A stretch of DNA of 64,000 nt from positions 496,001 through 560,000 of the forward strand of contig CAWATY010000006.1 of assembly GCA_963785115.1 (NCBI GenBank), written 5' to 3'. Both the position numbers and the translations under genes were made by a program. Positions 1 to 8,218 of the stretch are shown here, piece by piece. The first letter of the stretch is position 1; each line of letters begins with the position of its first letter. The stretch comes from JACCWP01 sp963785115. GTDB taxonomy: Bacteria > Actinomycetota > Actinomycetes > Propionibacteriales > Nocardioidaceae. The notes under the pieces were generated by a model, which searched no databases, was not told where the DNA came from, and saw only the letters and a list, made by a program, of their open reading frames with translations.

Positions 1-549
1 TCGACGGCGCAGGCCGCGGCCGACGTGGCCGAGGGTGGCGAGCCCGCGTACGACGCGGCGATCGCCGCGCCCATCGCGGCCGAGCGCTACCGGCTCGCCG
101 TGCTCGCCGACGACGTGGGCGCCAACCCGGACGCGGTGACGCGGTTCGTCCTGGTGGCGCGGCCGGGGCCGCCCACGGCCCGGACCGGCGCGGACAAGAC
201 CTCGCTGGTGGCGTTCATCCGCGACGACCACGCGGGCGCGCTGATGGAGATCCTCGACCAGTTCACGATGCGGGGGATCAACCTCACCCGGATCGAGTCG
301 CGGCCGACCGGGCGGGCGCTGGGTCGGTACTGCTTCTCCATCGACTGCGAGGGCCACGTCGACGACGCCCGGGTGGGCGAGGCGCTGATGGGGTTGCGGC
401 GGGTGTGCGCCGAGGTGCGGTTCCTGGGGTCGTACCCGCGCCTCGACGGCCTGGCACCGGAGGTGCGGCCCGGCACCAGCGACGACGACTTCCGCGACGC
501 CGAGCACTGGCTGGCGCGGCTGCGCCGGGGAGGTCAGCCGTCGGCCTAG
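1..549 (+). CDS. pheA: prephenate dehydratase, C-terminal part (5' truncated by window edge)
   Basis: This frame is open from the first base, so the start lies outside the window. The enzyme converts prephenate to phenylpyruvate in cytosolic phenylalanine synthesis. The visible part holds the end of the periplasmic-binding-like catalytic domain, with the family's TRF signature at nt 139-147 (context DAVTRFVLV). A regulatory ACT domain then starts near nt 200 and carries the ESRP motif (nt 295-306), which in this family contributes to phenylalanine feedback binding. The gene ends with TAG, and that stop overlaps the -10 box of the next gene. Placement close to serS is a conserved actinobacterial arrangement. 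The identification is secure; only the N-terminus is missing. Confidence 0.93.
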   Translation, partial: STAQAAADVAEGGEPAYDAAIAAPIAAERYRLAVLADDVGANPDAVTRFVLVARPGPPTARTGADKTSLVAFIRDDHAGALMEILDQFTMRGINLTRIESRPTGRALGRYCFSIDCEGHVDDARVGEALMGLRRVCAEVRFLGSYPRLDGLAPEVRPGTSDDDFRDAEHWLARLRRGGQPSA

Positions 550-552
550 GGT
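547..552 (+). promoter_or_regulatory. -10 box (TAGGGT) of a leaderless promoter for the DUF4446 gene
   Basis: TAGGGT lies 7 nt before the GTG start at 560. This is the spacing expected when transcription begins at the start codon. The box includes the stop codon of pheA. Confidence 0.5.
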
Positions 553-559
553 CGGGCAG

Positions 560-985
560 GTGAGCGACCTGTCCGGCGCGGCCTCCGTATCCCTGGCGGC
601 AGTCGCGGCCGTGCTCGCGGTGACGGCCCTGGCCCTCGCGGTGGTGGCACTGCGCCGGACCGCGGCGACCACCCGTCGCCGGGCCCGCGGGCCGGTGCCG
701 CCGGACCTCGACGCGCTTGCTGCCGTCGTCAGCGACCTGCGGGCCGACGTCGGCCGGGCGCTGCGGCACCTGGCCGTCGTGCGCTACGACGCCTTCGGTG
801 ACATGGGCGGTCACCTGTCCTGGTCGCTGGCCCTGCTCGACGACGAGGGCGACGGGGTCGTCCTCACCGCCATCCACGGCCGCGCCGACACCCGCTCGTA
901 CGCCAAGAACGTCGCCGCCTGGACCAGCACCCAGCAGCTCTCCCCCGAAGAGACCGAAGCCGTCAGCCTCGCCCGCCGGGGCTGA
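560..985 (+). CDS. DUF4446 family protein
   Basis: A 141-residue protein with one N-terminal membrane segment (about residues 9-31, rich in Ala, Val and Leu), followed by Arg-rich linker residues and a small cytoplasmic domain. The domain holds RYDAFGDMGGHLSWSLALLD and GRADTRSYAKN, the hallmark stretches of DUF4446. No function is established for the family. The GTG start is chosen because a TAGGGT box stands 7 nt upstream. It follows pheA by 10 nt and is closed by a strong hairpin at 994. Membrane anchoring is inferred from the hydrophobic segment only. Confidence 0.85.
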   Translation: MSDLSGAASVSLAAVAAVLAVTALALAVVALRRTAATTRRRARGPVPPDLDALAAVVSDLRADVGRALRHLAVVRYDAFGDMGGHLSWSLALLDDEGDGVVLTAIHGRADTRSYAKNVAAWTSTQQLSPEETEAVSLARRG

Positions 986-993
986 CGTGGTCG

Positions 994-1021
994 GGGTTTC
1001 CCAAGTTCGCTTGGGAAACCC
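994..1021. terminator. 28-nt perfect hairpin with TTCG loop, between convergent genes
   Basis: GGGTTTCCCAAG and CTTGGGAAACCC form a 12-bp perfect stem around a TTCG loop. It sits 8 nt after the DUF4446 stop and ahead of the convergent lipid-kinase gene, so it may terminate transcription in both directions. There is no T-run. A related hairpin with a compensatory change occurs at 41584-41611. Confidence 0.6.
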
Positions 1022-1028
1022 AAGCCTC

Positions 1029-1048
1029 TACCGCGTAATTACGCGGTA
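1029..1048. repeat. 20-nt perfect palindrome in the convergent intergenic region
   Basis: TACCGCGTAATTACGCGGTA reads the same on both strands and is AT-richer than its surroundings. An imperfect third inverted repeat follows at 1058-1082 (GGTTCCCGGG against TTGGGAAACC). Either could be part of a compound terminator or a protein-binding site; the sequence does not decide this. Confidence 0.55.
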
Positions 1049-1086
1049 AAACCCTCGGGTTCCCGGGTGAACTTGGGAAACCGGTG

Positions 1087-2676
1087 TCAGCGGGGGACGC
1101 GGACGAGCAGGGTGCCGGCCATGACCCGGGCGCGGAGCTCTCGGCCCTCGCCGACCGGGTCGCCGTCGAGCTGGCGGGCCAGCGGCTGGTTGCAGCGGAC
1201 CACGACCTGGGTGCCGGTCATCCGGGCCAGTCGGCTGTCGGTGTGGCGGCCGCGACGCAGGACGCGCACCGCCACCCGCAGCCAACCGGTCAGCCGCTGC
1301 GGGGCGATCACCACCACGTCCAGCAGTCCGTCGTCGAAGCGGGCATCGGGGAGCAGCGGGATGCCGGCCTGCAACAGCCCCACGTTGCCGACGACCACGG
1401 TGCGGGCCCGGTAGCGCTGGAAGGGGCCGTCGTCGACCGACACCTCGACCCGGCGGGCGGGGTAGCGCAGGTTGCGCACCGCCGACACCACGTACGCCCG
1501 CCACCCCATCCGAGCCTTCAGCGCGTCGGACGCCCCGGCCATGATCTCCGCGTCGAAGCCCAGCCCGCCCATCACGGTGAACGCCGTCTCCGGAAGGTCG
1601 TCACCGCTGACCCGGACCACATCGATCGCCCGGTCCTGCCCCGACAGGGCCACCTCGACCGCCTCGGTCGCCCGCAGCGGCAGCTCGAGGTTGCGGGCCA
1701 GCAGGTTGCCGGTGCCCAGCGGGACGATCCCCAACGGCACACCGGTGCGGGCCAGCTCTGAGCACACCACCCGCACCGTGCCGTCACCACCGGCCGCCAC
1801 GACGACCTCCGCGCCGTCGGCCAGGGCGCGGTGCGTCATCGCGATCCCGGCGTCGTCGGGCGTGGTCTCGTACCACCGAGGTGCCTCCCACCCGTGCCGG
1901 CCGGCTGCGGCCGCCACCAGCAGCCGGAAGCCCGCCGGGTCGCTCACCTTGACCGGGTTGAGCACGACCGCGAGCTTCTGCGGCCGGGCACCTGTCGTCG
2001 TCGGGGCAGGACCGGTCTCCGCGACCGTCCACGGCACGACCAGCGCGGCCACGGCCAGCGTCAGCCCGGCCCCGAGGGCCGCCCCCGCGACCACGTCGCT
2101 GAGGAAGTGCACGCCGAGCAGGATCCGGTCAGCCGCCATCGCCAGCCCGATCAGCACCCACAGCGCGTCGAGTGACCGTCGCAACCCCGGCCGGGAGACC
2201 GCCCCGTGGGTGAGCAGCACCGCGGCCACCACGAACAGACCGGCCCCTGCGGCGTGTCCGGACGGGAACGACCAGCCGCCCTCGTGGCTGAGCGGGTCGG
2301 TCCACCCCGGCCGGGGTCGTTCCTCCAGGGTCTTGAACCATGGCGCGATCGCCAGCTCGACCGCCACCGAGGCGATCAGCCAGGTCGCCACCTCGAGCCG
2401 ACGCCGCAGCAGCGCCCACACCGCCACGAGCAGCAGCAGCAGGCGGACGGTCGTCGGCGACCCGACGATCTCCCACACCTCGAGGGCGTGCACCAGGTCC
2501 TCGTGACCGTGCACGGCGTCGTACGCCGCCTGGGCGACGTCGGTGTCCAGGGAGTGCAGAGGCTCCCACGCGGCGGCCACCAGCACCCAGATCAGCGCAA
2601 ACGCGCCGAGCAGGCCGCCGGCGAGCCAGGCCACGACGCCGCGGCGTGCGGGGTCGGCGCGCACGTCGAAGGCCAC
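1087..2676 (-). CDS. PAP2 phosphatase / diacylglycerol kinase-type lipid kinase fusion
   Basis: A 529-residue membrane protein with two enzymatic modules. Residues 1-215 are a multi-pass PAP2 domain with all three phosphatase signatures: K115 with ERPRP at 119-123, PSGH at 138-141, and R184/H190/D194 in the third motif. Residues 234-529 are a diacylglycerol/sphingosine kinase catalytic domain with GGDGT (296-300) and GTGN (321-324). A phosphatase that removes phosphate from a lipid and a kinase that adds it are thus joined in one chain, suggesting interconversion of phosphatidate or undecaprenyl-type lipids; the substrate is not visible. Similar PAP2-LCB5 fusions are known in actinobacteria. 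It converges on DUF4446 and is divergent from serS. Confidence 0.88.
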   Translation of the reverse strand: MAFDVRADPARRGVVAWLAGGLLGAFALIWVLVAAAWEPLHSLDTDVAQAAYDAVHGHEDLVHALEVWEIVGSPTTVRLLLLLVAVWALLRRRLEVATWLIASVAVELAIAPWFKTLEERPRPGWTDPLSHEGGWSFPSGHAAGAGLFVVAAVLLTHGAVSRPGLRRSLDALWVLIGLAMAADRILLGVHFLSDVVAGAALGAGLTLAVAALVVPWTVAETGPAPTTTGARPQKLAVVLNPVKVSDPAGFRLLVAAAAGRHGWEAPRWYETTPDDAGIAMTHRALADGAEVVVAAGGDGTVRVVCSELARTGVPLGIVPLGTGNLLARNLELPLRATEAVEVALSGQDRAIDVVRVSGDDLPETAFTVMGGLGFDAEIMAGASDALKARMGWRAYVVSAVRNLRYPARRVEVSVDDGPFQRYRARTVVVGNVGLLQAGIPLLPDARFDDGLLDVVVIAPQRLTGWLRVAVRVLRRGRHTDSRLARMTGTQVVVRCNQPLARQLDGDPVGEGRELRARVMAGTLLVRVPR

Positions 2677-2811
2677 GGGCCTCCCTCGTTCGGCGGCGGA
2701 TGCTGGGTCGGAACGGCGCCAGGGGTGACCTCGCGCCGACCCAGGCTAAGGGTCACGCCCGCAACGTGCTCCGGGCGGGAAACCGGGAGGCCCGGCGTCA
2801 CCGGCCCGGAC

Positions 2812-2817
2812 TACCCT
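2812..2817 (+). promoter_or_regulatory. -10 box (TACCCT) of a leaderless serS promoter
   Basis: TACCCT lies 7 nt before the GTG start of serS, and no ribosome binding site precedes that GTG. This supports a leaderless mRNA starting at the start codon. Confidence 0.55.
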
Positions 2818-2824
2818 CGCGGGT

Positions 2825-4111
2825 GTGATCGACCCCCGGCTGCTCCGTGACGACCCCGACCGCATCCGCGCCGCACAGCGGCGGCGGGGCGAGTCCGAGG
2901 AGATCGTCGACCGGCTGCAAGCAGCCGACGAGAACCGTCGGGGGGCGATCGTCGCCTACGAGCAGCTGCGGGCCGAGCAGAAGCAGCTCGGCAAGCTGGT
3001 CGCGCAGGCCCAGGGCGACGAGCGGACCGAGCTGCTCGCTCGCACCAAGCAGCTGAGCGGCGGCGTCAAGGCGGCGGAGGCCGCCCAGGCCGACGCCGAC
3101 GCTGAGTTCCAGACCCTGATGGCGACACTGCCCAACCTCGCCGACGAGCAGGCACCGGCCGGTGGCGAGGACGACTACGTAGTGCTCGAGGAGCACGGCA
3201 TCCGGCGGGACTTCGCGGCCGAGGGCTTCACGCCGCGCGACCACCTCGAGCTCGGCACCCTGCTCAACGCCATCGACGTCGAGCGCGGCGTCAAGGTCAG
3301 CGGGTCGCGCTTCTACTTCCTCACCGGTGTCGGCGCGATGCTCGAGATGGCGCTGGTGCAGATGGCCCTCGAGCGCGCCCAGCAGTGGGGGTTCACGCCG
3401 ATGGTGCCGCCCGCCCTGGTCAAGCCGCGGGCGATGGAAGGCACCGGCTTCCTCGGCCAGGCCGCCGCCGACGTCTACCACCTGCCAGCCGACGACCTCT
3501 ACCTCGTCGGCACCTCGGAGGTGCCGCTCGCGGCCTACCACTCTGACGAGATCCTCGACCGCGCGGCGCTGCCGCTGCGCTACGCCGCGTTCAGCCCGTG
3601 CTTCCGGCGAGAGGCGGGCTCGTACGGCAAGGACACCCAGGGGATCTTCCGGGTGCACTGGTTCGACAAGGTCGAGATGTTCGTCTACACCACGCTCGAC
3701 GACTCCTACGCAGCGCACGAGCGGCTGCTCGAGTTCGAGCGCCGCTTCCTGCTCGACCTCGAGCTGCCGTTCCGCGTCATCGACGTGGCGGCCGGCGACC
3801 TCGGCCTCTCCGCGATCCGTAAGTTCGACTGCGAGGCCTGGCTGCCCACCCAGCAGCGCTACCGCGAGGTCACGTCGACCTCGAACTGCACGCAGTTCCA
3901 GGCCCGCCGCCTCGACATCCGGGTACGCGCCGGCGACGGCCCGACCGAGCCGGCGGCCACCCTCAACGGAACGCTGTGCGCCGTCCCGCGCACGATCATC
4001 GCGCTGCTCGAGAACCACCAGCAGCAGGACGGGTCCGTCCGGATCCCGCTGGCGCTGCAGCCGTACCTGCAGGGGATCGACGTGCTCAAGCCCGCCGGGT
4101 CCGGGGCGTGA
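2825..4111 (+). CDS. serS: seryl-tRNA synthetase
   Basis: Charges tRNA-Ser with serine in the cytosol. The 428-residue length is normal. Residues about 25-100 form the Glu/Gln/Ala-rich antiparallel coiled-coil arm that grips the long variable arm of tRNA-Ser. The class II catalytic core follows, with the motif 2 region FSPCFRREAGSYGKDTQG and the motif 3 region TSTSNCTQFQARR near the C-terminus. The GTG start is set by the TACCCT box 7 nt upstream. Its stop overlaps the next gene (GTGA), so the HAD phosphatase is translationally coupled. Four of its tRNA-Ser substrates are encoded elsewhere in this window. Confidence 0.97.
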   Translation: MIDPRLLRDDPDRIRAAQRRRGESEEIVDRLQAADENRRGAIVAYEQLRAEQKQLGKLVAQAQGDERTELLARTKQLSGGVKAAEAAQADADAEFQTLMATLPNLADEQAPAGGEDDYVVLEEHGIRRDFAAEGFTPRDHLELGTLLNAIDVERGVKVSGSRFYFLTGVGAMLEMALVQMALERAQQWGFTPMVPPALVKPRAMEGTGFLGQAAADVYHLPADDLYLVGTSEVPLAAYHSDEILDRAALPLRYAAFSPCFRREAGSYGKDTQGIFRVHWFDKVEMFVYTTLDDSYAAHERLLEFERRFLLDLELPFRVIDVAAGDLGLSAIRKFDCEAWLPTQQRYREVTSTSNCTQFQARRLDIRVRAGDGPTEPAATLNGTLCAVPRTIIALLENHQQQDGSVRIPLALQPYLQGIDVLKPAGSGA

Positions 4112-4923
4112 GCGTCGCCGCATCCCGGGCGGAGGGGTGGCGACCCCGGCTCGTCGCGCTCGACGTCGACGGCACCCTCGTCGACTGGGTCGACAACGAG
4201 CAGGTGTTGTCCCCGGCGGTCCGCGAGGCGGTGCTGGGTGCGGCCGAGGCAGGCGCACACGTCGTGGTCTCCACCGGCCGGTCGGTGCCGGGCGTGATGG
4301 ATGCCGTCCGCCGGGTCGGCCTGACCGACGGCCTCGCGGTCGCCAGCAACGGGGCCGTGACCTTCAGGTACGACCCCGTCGAGGTGCTCGACGTCGTGAC
4401 CTTCGACGCCGCCGAGACGGTCAAGCTGCTGCTGGAGGAGGTCCCCGATGCGCACGTGGCGGTGGAGGAGATCAACACCGGCTACCGGATGAACAAGGAG
4501 TTCCCGCCGGGTGAGCTGACCGGCGAGATGGTGCTGCAGAGCGTCGAGGAGCTGGTGGCCGAACCGGTCACCCGGGTGATCATCCGCAGTCCCGAGCAGT
4601 CGGTCGAGGACTTCGCCGACCTGGCCCGGCGACTCGGCCTGCACGGCATCAACTACTACGTCGGGTACACGGCCTGGCTCGACCTCGCCCCCCAGGGGGT
4701 CTCGAAGGCCACCGGTCTGGAGTCGGTGGCCAACCGACTCGGAGTGCAGCAGTCCGAGGTGCTCGCGATCGGCGACGGGTTCAACGACGTCGAGATGCTC
4801 GGCTGGGCAGGGCGCGGTGTCGCGATGGGTCAGTCCCCGTTGCCGGTGCAGGAGGCTGCCGACGACGTGACCCGTTCGGTCCTGGACGACGGGGTCGCGC
4901 ACGAGCTGGCGCGCTGGTTCTGA
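4108..4923 (+). CDS. Cof-type HAD hydrolase (IIB subfamily)
   Basis: A 271-residue cytosolic phosphatase of the haloacid dehalogenase superfamily. Motif I is ALDVDGTLVDW near residue 18 (nucleophile and acid Asp). Motif II is VVSTGRS, the motif III lysine is near GVSKATGLE, and motif IV is GDGFNDVEML, with the Cof-style cap between motifs II and III. Such enzymes remove phosphate from sugar phosphates or small metabolites; the substrate cannot be told here. The GTG start overlaps the serS stop. The next gene encodes a glycoside phosphorylase, but the fold is Cof-type rather than the beta-phosphoglucomutase often paired with GH65 enzymes. Confidence 0.9.
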   Translation: MSVAASRAEGWRPRLVALDVDGTLVDWVDNEQVLSPAVREAVLGAAEAGAHVVVSTGRSVPGVMDAVRRVGLTDGLAVASNGAVTFRYDPVEVLDVVTFDAAETVKLLLEEVPDAHVAVEEINTGYRMNKEFPPGELTGEMVLQSVEELVAEPVTRVIIRSPEQSVEDFADLARRLGLHGINYYVGYTAWLDLAPQGVSKATGLESVANRLGVQQSEVLAIGDGFNDVEMLGWAGRGVAMGQSPLPVQEAADDVTRSVLDDGVAHELARWF

Positions 4924-4979
4924 CCCTTCTGCACCACTCTCGGGTGACATTCGGGTGACGACGCCTCACTCGTCCGTCC

Positions 4980-4994
4980 ACATCGGGCCGATGT
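4980..4994. promoter_or_regulatory. 15-bp inverted repeat, candidate operator of the GH65 gene
   Basis: ACATCGG-G-CCGATGT is a perfect inverted repeat centred about 45 nt upstream of the GH65 start. It stands just upstream of where the -35 element should be. That position fits an operator for a sugar-responsive regulator; the regulator is unknown. Confidence 0.4.
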
Positions 4995-5019
4995 CCGACC
5001 GCGCGCGGGGCGACCGCCC

Positions 5020-5025
5020 TACCGT
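5020..5025 (+). promoter_or_regulatory. -10 box (TACCGT) of the GH65 phosphorylase gene
   Basis: TACCGT lies 6 nt before the second of two adjacent GTG codons. This favours 5032 over 5029 as the start of a leaderless message. Confidence 0.45.
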
Positions 5026-5031
5026 TGAGTG

Positions 5032-7503
5032 GTGAGCGGCAACGGCGCAGGCCCGCGGGCGCGGCTCGACCGCGGCCGCTACCCGCTAGAGCCGTGGCGG
5101 TTGGTCGAGACCGAGTTCCGCGCCGACGACCTCGGACGCACCGAGACCGTGTTCTCGGTGGGCAACGGCTACCTCGGCCTGCGCGGCAACCTCGAGGAGG
5201 GCCGCGACGCCTTCGCCCACGGCACCTACGTCAACGGCTTCCACGAGACCTGGCCGATCCGGCACGCCGAGGAGGCCTACGGCTTCGCCCGCGTCGGGCA
5301 GACGATGGTCAACGCCCCCGACGCCAAGCTGATCAAGCTGTACGTCGACGACGAGCCGCTGCTGCTCACCGTCGCCGACCTGCCGGAGTACGAGCGGGTG
5401 CTCGACTTCCGGGCCGGGCAGCTCGAGCGCAGCCTGGTGTGGCGCACGCCGTCGGGCAAGCGGGTCCGCGTGCGGTCCACCCGGATGGTGTCGCTGGCCG
5501 ACCGGCACCTCGGCATGATCACGCTCGAGGTCACCGTGCTCGACTCGGACGCCCCGGTGGTGATCAGCTCGCAGGTGCTGAACCGCCAGGACGGTGAGGA
5601 CGAGTACCACGTCACCTCGATGGCGATGGGTGAGGATCCCCGCAAGGCGGCCCGGTTCGACCAGCGGGTGCTGCAGCCGCAGGTCGCGAACGGCACCGAG
5701 GGCCGGGTCCTGCTCGGCTACCGCTGCACCAACTCGCGGATGACGCTGGCGGTCGGGGCGCACCACGAGGTCGACACCGCCTGCCACCACACGGTCCGCA
5801 CCCTGGCCGAGGACGACGTCGCCAAGACCGTCGTCCGGGTCGACGCCACGGCGGGCGAGCCGATCCGGATCACCAAGTTCGTCTCGTACCACACCTCGCG
5901 CAGCGTGCCCGCCCGCGAGCTCGCCGACCGCTGCCGCCGCACCCTCGACCGGGCGGTCCGCCGCGGCCGGCCGACGGTCGAGGCCGAGCAGCGCGAGTGG
6001 CTGGACGGCTTCTGGGAGCGCTCGGACGTCGAGGTGCACGGGCGCCCCGACGTGCAGCAGGCGCTGCGGTGGAACCTGTTCCAGCTCACGCAGTCCGGCG
6101 GCCGCGTCGACACCACCGGCGTGCCCGCCAAGGGCGTCACCGGGTCGGGGTACAGCGGCCACTACTTCTGGGACACCGAGATCTACGTGGCGCCGTTCTG
6201 GACGTACACGACGCCGTCGATCGCGCGCAACCTGGCCAGGTTCCGCTACCAGATGCTGGACGCTGCCCGCGAGCGCGCCGGCGAGCTGAACCAGTCCGGG
6301 GCGCTCTACCCGTGGCGCACCATCAACGGTCAGGAGGCGTCGGCCTACTACGCGGCGGGCACCGCGCAGTACCACATCAACGCCGACATCGTCTTCGCCG
6401 TGAACCAGTACGTGCAGGCGACCGGCGACCTCGACTTCCTCGACCGCGAGGGGATCGACATCCTGGTGGAGACCTGCCGGATGTGGTCCGACCTCGGCTT
6501 CTGGCGCGAGAACGGCGAGGACAGCTTCCACATCCACGGCGTCACCGGACCGGACGAGTACACGACCGTGGTCAACGACAACCTCTTCACCAACCTGATG
6601 GCCCGGTTCAACCTGCGGCGCGGCGCGGCCTGCGTGCGGGACATGCAGCAGCGCGCTCCCGACGCGTACGAACGCATGGTCGTGCGGCTGGGCCTCGGGC
6701 CCGACGAGGTCGACGGGTGGGCCCGGGCGGCCGAGGCGATGAACATCCCGTTCGACGACTACCTGGGCATCCACCCGCAGGACGCGCACTTCCTGGAGCG
6801 CGAGGTGTGGGACCTGCCGCACACCCCGGCCGACAAGCGACCGTTGCTGCTGCACTTCCACCCGTTGGTGATCTACCGCTTCCAGGTGCTCAAGCAGGCC
6901 GATGTGGTGCTCGCGCTGTTCCTGCACGGCGACGAGTTCACGCCGGACCAGAAGCGTGCCGACTTCGACTACTACGACCCCATCACCACGGGTGACTCGA
7001 CGTTGTCGGCCACCGTGCAGTCGATCATCGCGGCCGAGGTGGGCTACGCCGACCTCGCGCTGGACTACTTCCTACGGGCCCTGGTCGTCGACCTCACCGA
7101 CGTGCACGGCAACACCTCCGACGGGGTCCACGTGGCATCCTGCGGCGGCGCCTGGTACGCGACGGTGTTCGGCTTCGGCGGCGTGCGCGACTTCAACGGC
7201 GCGCTGAGCCTCGACCCGCGGCTGCCGCGCTCGTGGGAGGGCCTGACCTTCCGGTTCACCTGGAGAGGGTCGCGGCTGCGGGTCGACCTGACCGCCGACG
7301 CGGTCGAGCTCACCGTCGAGCACGGCTCGTCGGTCGAGCTGACGGTGCGCGGCGAGCCGGTGACGGTCACGACCGACCTGCCGGTGCGGATAGCGATGGA
7401 CACCGCGGGTCCGCGGCTCGCGCACCCCTCGCAGTCCGCCGCACTCACGGGCGAGCGGCGCGAGGACGGCACCGTGATGACGGCGATCGTGCCCACCGCC
7501 TGA
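5032..7503 (+). CDS. glycoside hydrolase family 65 phosphorylase (kojibiose/maltose/trehalose phosphorylase type)
   Basis: An 823-residue cytosolic enzyme without a signal peptide. GH65 phosphorylases cleave alpha-glucobioses with phosphate to give beta-glucose 1-phosphate and glucose. The N-terminal beta-sandwich contains NGYLGLRGNLEEG. The (alpha/alpha)6 barrel contains GYSGHYFWDTEIY and GVTGPDEYT, whose Glu (about residue 509) is the general acid. The HVASCGGAW segment near residue 700 is the phosphate-binding region of the family. Which disaccharide is used cannot be decided from sequence alone. An inverted repeat just upstream suggests control by a sugar-responsive repressor. A second, secreted GH65-like enzyme is encoded at 28094. 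Confidence 0.9.
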   Translation: MSGNGAGPRARLDRGRYPLEPWRLVETEFRADDLGRTETVFSVGNGYLGLRGNLEEGRDAFAHGTYVNGFHETWPIRHAEEAYGFARVGQTMVNAPDAKLIKLYVDDEPLLLTVADLPEYERVLDFRAGQLERSLVWRTPSGKRVRVRSTRMVSLADRHLGMITLEVTVLDSDAPVVISSQVLNRQDGEDEYHVTSMAMGEDPRKAARFDQRVLQPQVANGTEGRVLLGYRCTNSRMTLAVGAHHEVDTACHHTVRTLAEDDVAKTVVRVDATAGEPIRITKFVSYHTSRSVPARELADRCRRTLDRAVRRGRPTVEAEQREWLDGFWERSDVEVHGRPDVQQALRWNLFQLTQSGGRVDTTGVPAKGVTGSGYSGHYFWDTEIYVAPFWTYTTPSIARNLARFRYQMLDAARERAGELNQSGALYPWRTINGQEASAYYAAGTAQYHINADIVFAVNQYVQATGDLDFLDREGIDILVETCRMWSDLGFWRENGEDSFHIHGVTGPDEYTTVVNDNLFTNLMARFNLRRGAACVRDMQQRAPDAYERMVVRLGLGPDEVDGWARAAEAMNIPFDDYLGIHPQDAHFLEREVWDLPHTPADKRPLLLHFHPLVIYRFQVLKQADVVLALFLHGDEFTPDQKRADFDYYDPITTGDSTLSATVQSIIAAEVGYADLALDYFLRALVVDLTDVHGNTSDGVHVASCGGAWYATVFGFGGVRDFNGALSLDPRLPRSWEGLTFRFTWRGSRLRVDLTADAVELTVEHGSSVELTVRGEPVTVTTDLPVRIAMDTAGPRLAHPSQSAALTGERREDGTVMTAIVPTA

Positions 7504-7534
7504 GCGCTTCGGCTGCTGTGGTCCCGCGGGGTCG

Positions 7535-8164
7535 TCAGACGGTGACGTCGACGACGTCGTCGAAGGCGTCCAGCACCTCGTCGACCGTCGGCACGCCGGA
7601 CGTACACGGTCGTGGCCGGTCAGGATCGTCCGGTGCGGCGGCAGCCGCCTCCCGACGGGCCCGGCGCAGGTGCCGCTTCACCGTGGACAATGAGCAGTCG
7701 AGCCGGTTGGCCAGCATCTCCAGGGAGTCGTCGGGGTACGACGCCCGCGCGGTCATGACGGCGTCGTGGTCGACCGGGCGCCGCTCGCCGCGTACGCCGG
7801 CGGCGAGGTCGAGGTCCTCGCGCTCGGGCTCCGCGCCCAGCCGGGATCGGATCTGCTCGCGCTCGGCCGCGGTCGTGCACCCGACGAAGCCGGCGACGTC
7901 GCGTTGCACCACCGCGCCGTACAGGCACTCGGCGAACAGCGGGCAGGCCGCACACGCGGCACGTGCCCGCGCGGTCAGCTCAGCGAGCTCGGTTCCGGCT
8001 TGCTCGGAGGGGTCCGCGTCCGGACCCTCCTCGAGCAGTGGGTGCAGGAACAACGCGGTGTCCGTCGCGCACGCAGGGCTGCCCACGTCGCGGGGATCGG
8101 TGCTCGGGGCGAGGCCGCCGCTCGTCGCCGCCGTGACGGCTGGCGGTGTGATCGCGATTCGCAC
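7535..8164 (-). CDS. WhiB-like [4Fe-4S] regulator fused to a helix-turn-helix domain
   Basis: A 209-residue protein. The first half resembles WhiB: Cys32, then Cys71, Cys74 and Cys80 in CAACPLFAEC, the expected C-x2-C-x5-C cluster ligands, followed by GFVGCTTAAERE in place of the usual G[VI]WGG turn. That turn carries an extra Cys96. The C-terminal half (about 130-175) contains SLEMLANRLDCSLSTVKRHL, a helix-turn-helix of sigma region 4/LuxR type. Most WhiB proteins are 80-130 residues and lack this domain. It probably senses redox or NO and binds DNA directly. The GTG start is preceded by a GGGGGGAG ribosome site. Confidence 0.8.
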   Translation of the reverse strand: MRIAITPPAVTAATSGGLAPSTDPRDVGSPACATDTALFLHPLLEEGPDADPSEQAGTELAELTARARAACAACPLFAECLYGAVVQRDVAGFVGCTTAAEREQIRSRLGAEPEREDLDLAAGVRGERRPVDHDAVMTARASYPDDSLEMLANRLDCSLSTVKRHLRRARREAAAAAPDDPDRPRPCTSGVPTVDEVLDAFDDVVDVTV

Positions 8165-8218
8165 GCCTCTCCCCCCGGAGCACGCGAGCGCCGGCCCACA
8201 AGTCGGACGGCAGCGTAC

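Noticed and set aside
5086..6927. 613-codon minus-strand frame inside the GH65 gene
   Set aside because: Low-complexity Val/Asp/His/Gln-rich shadow; the plus strand has conserved GH65 motifs throughout.
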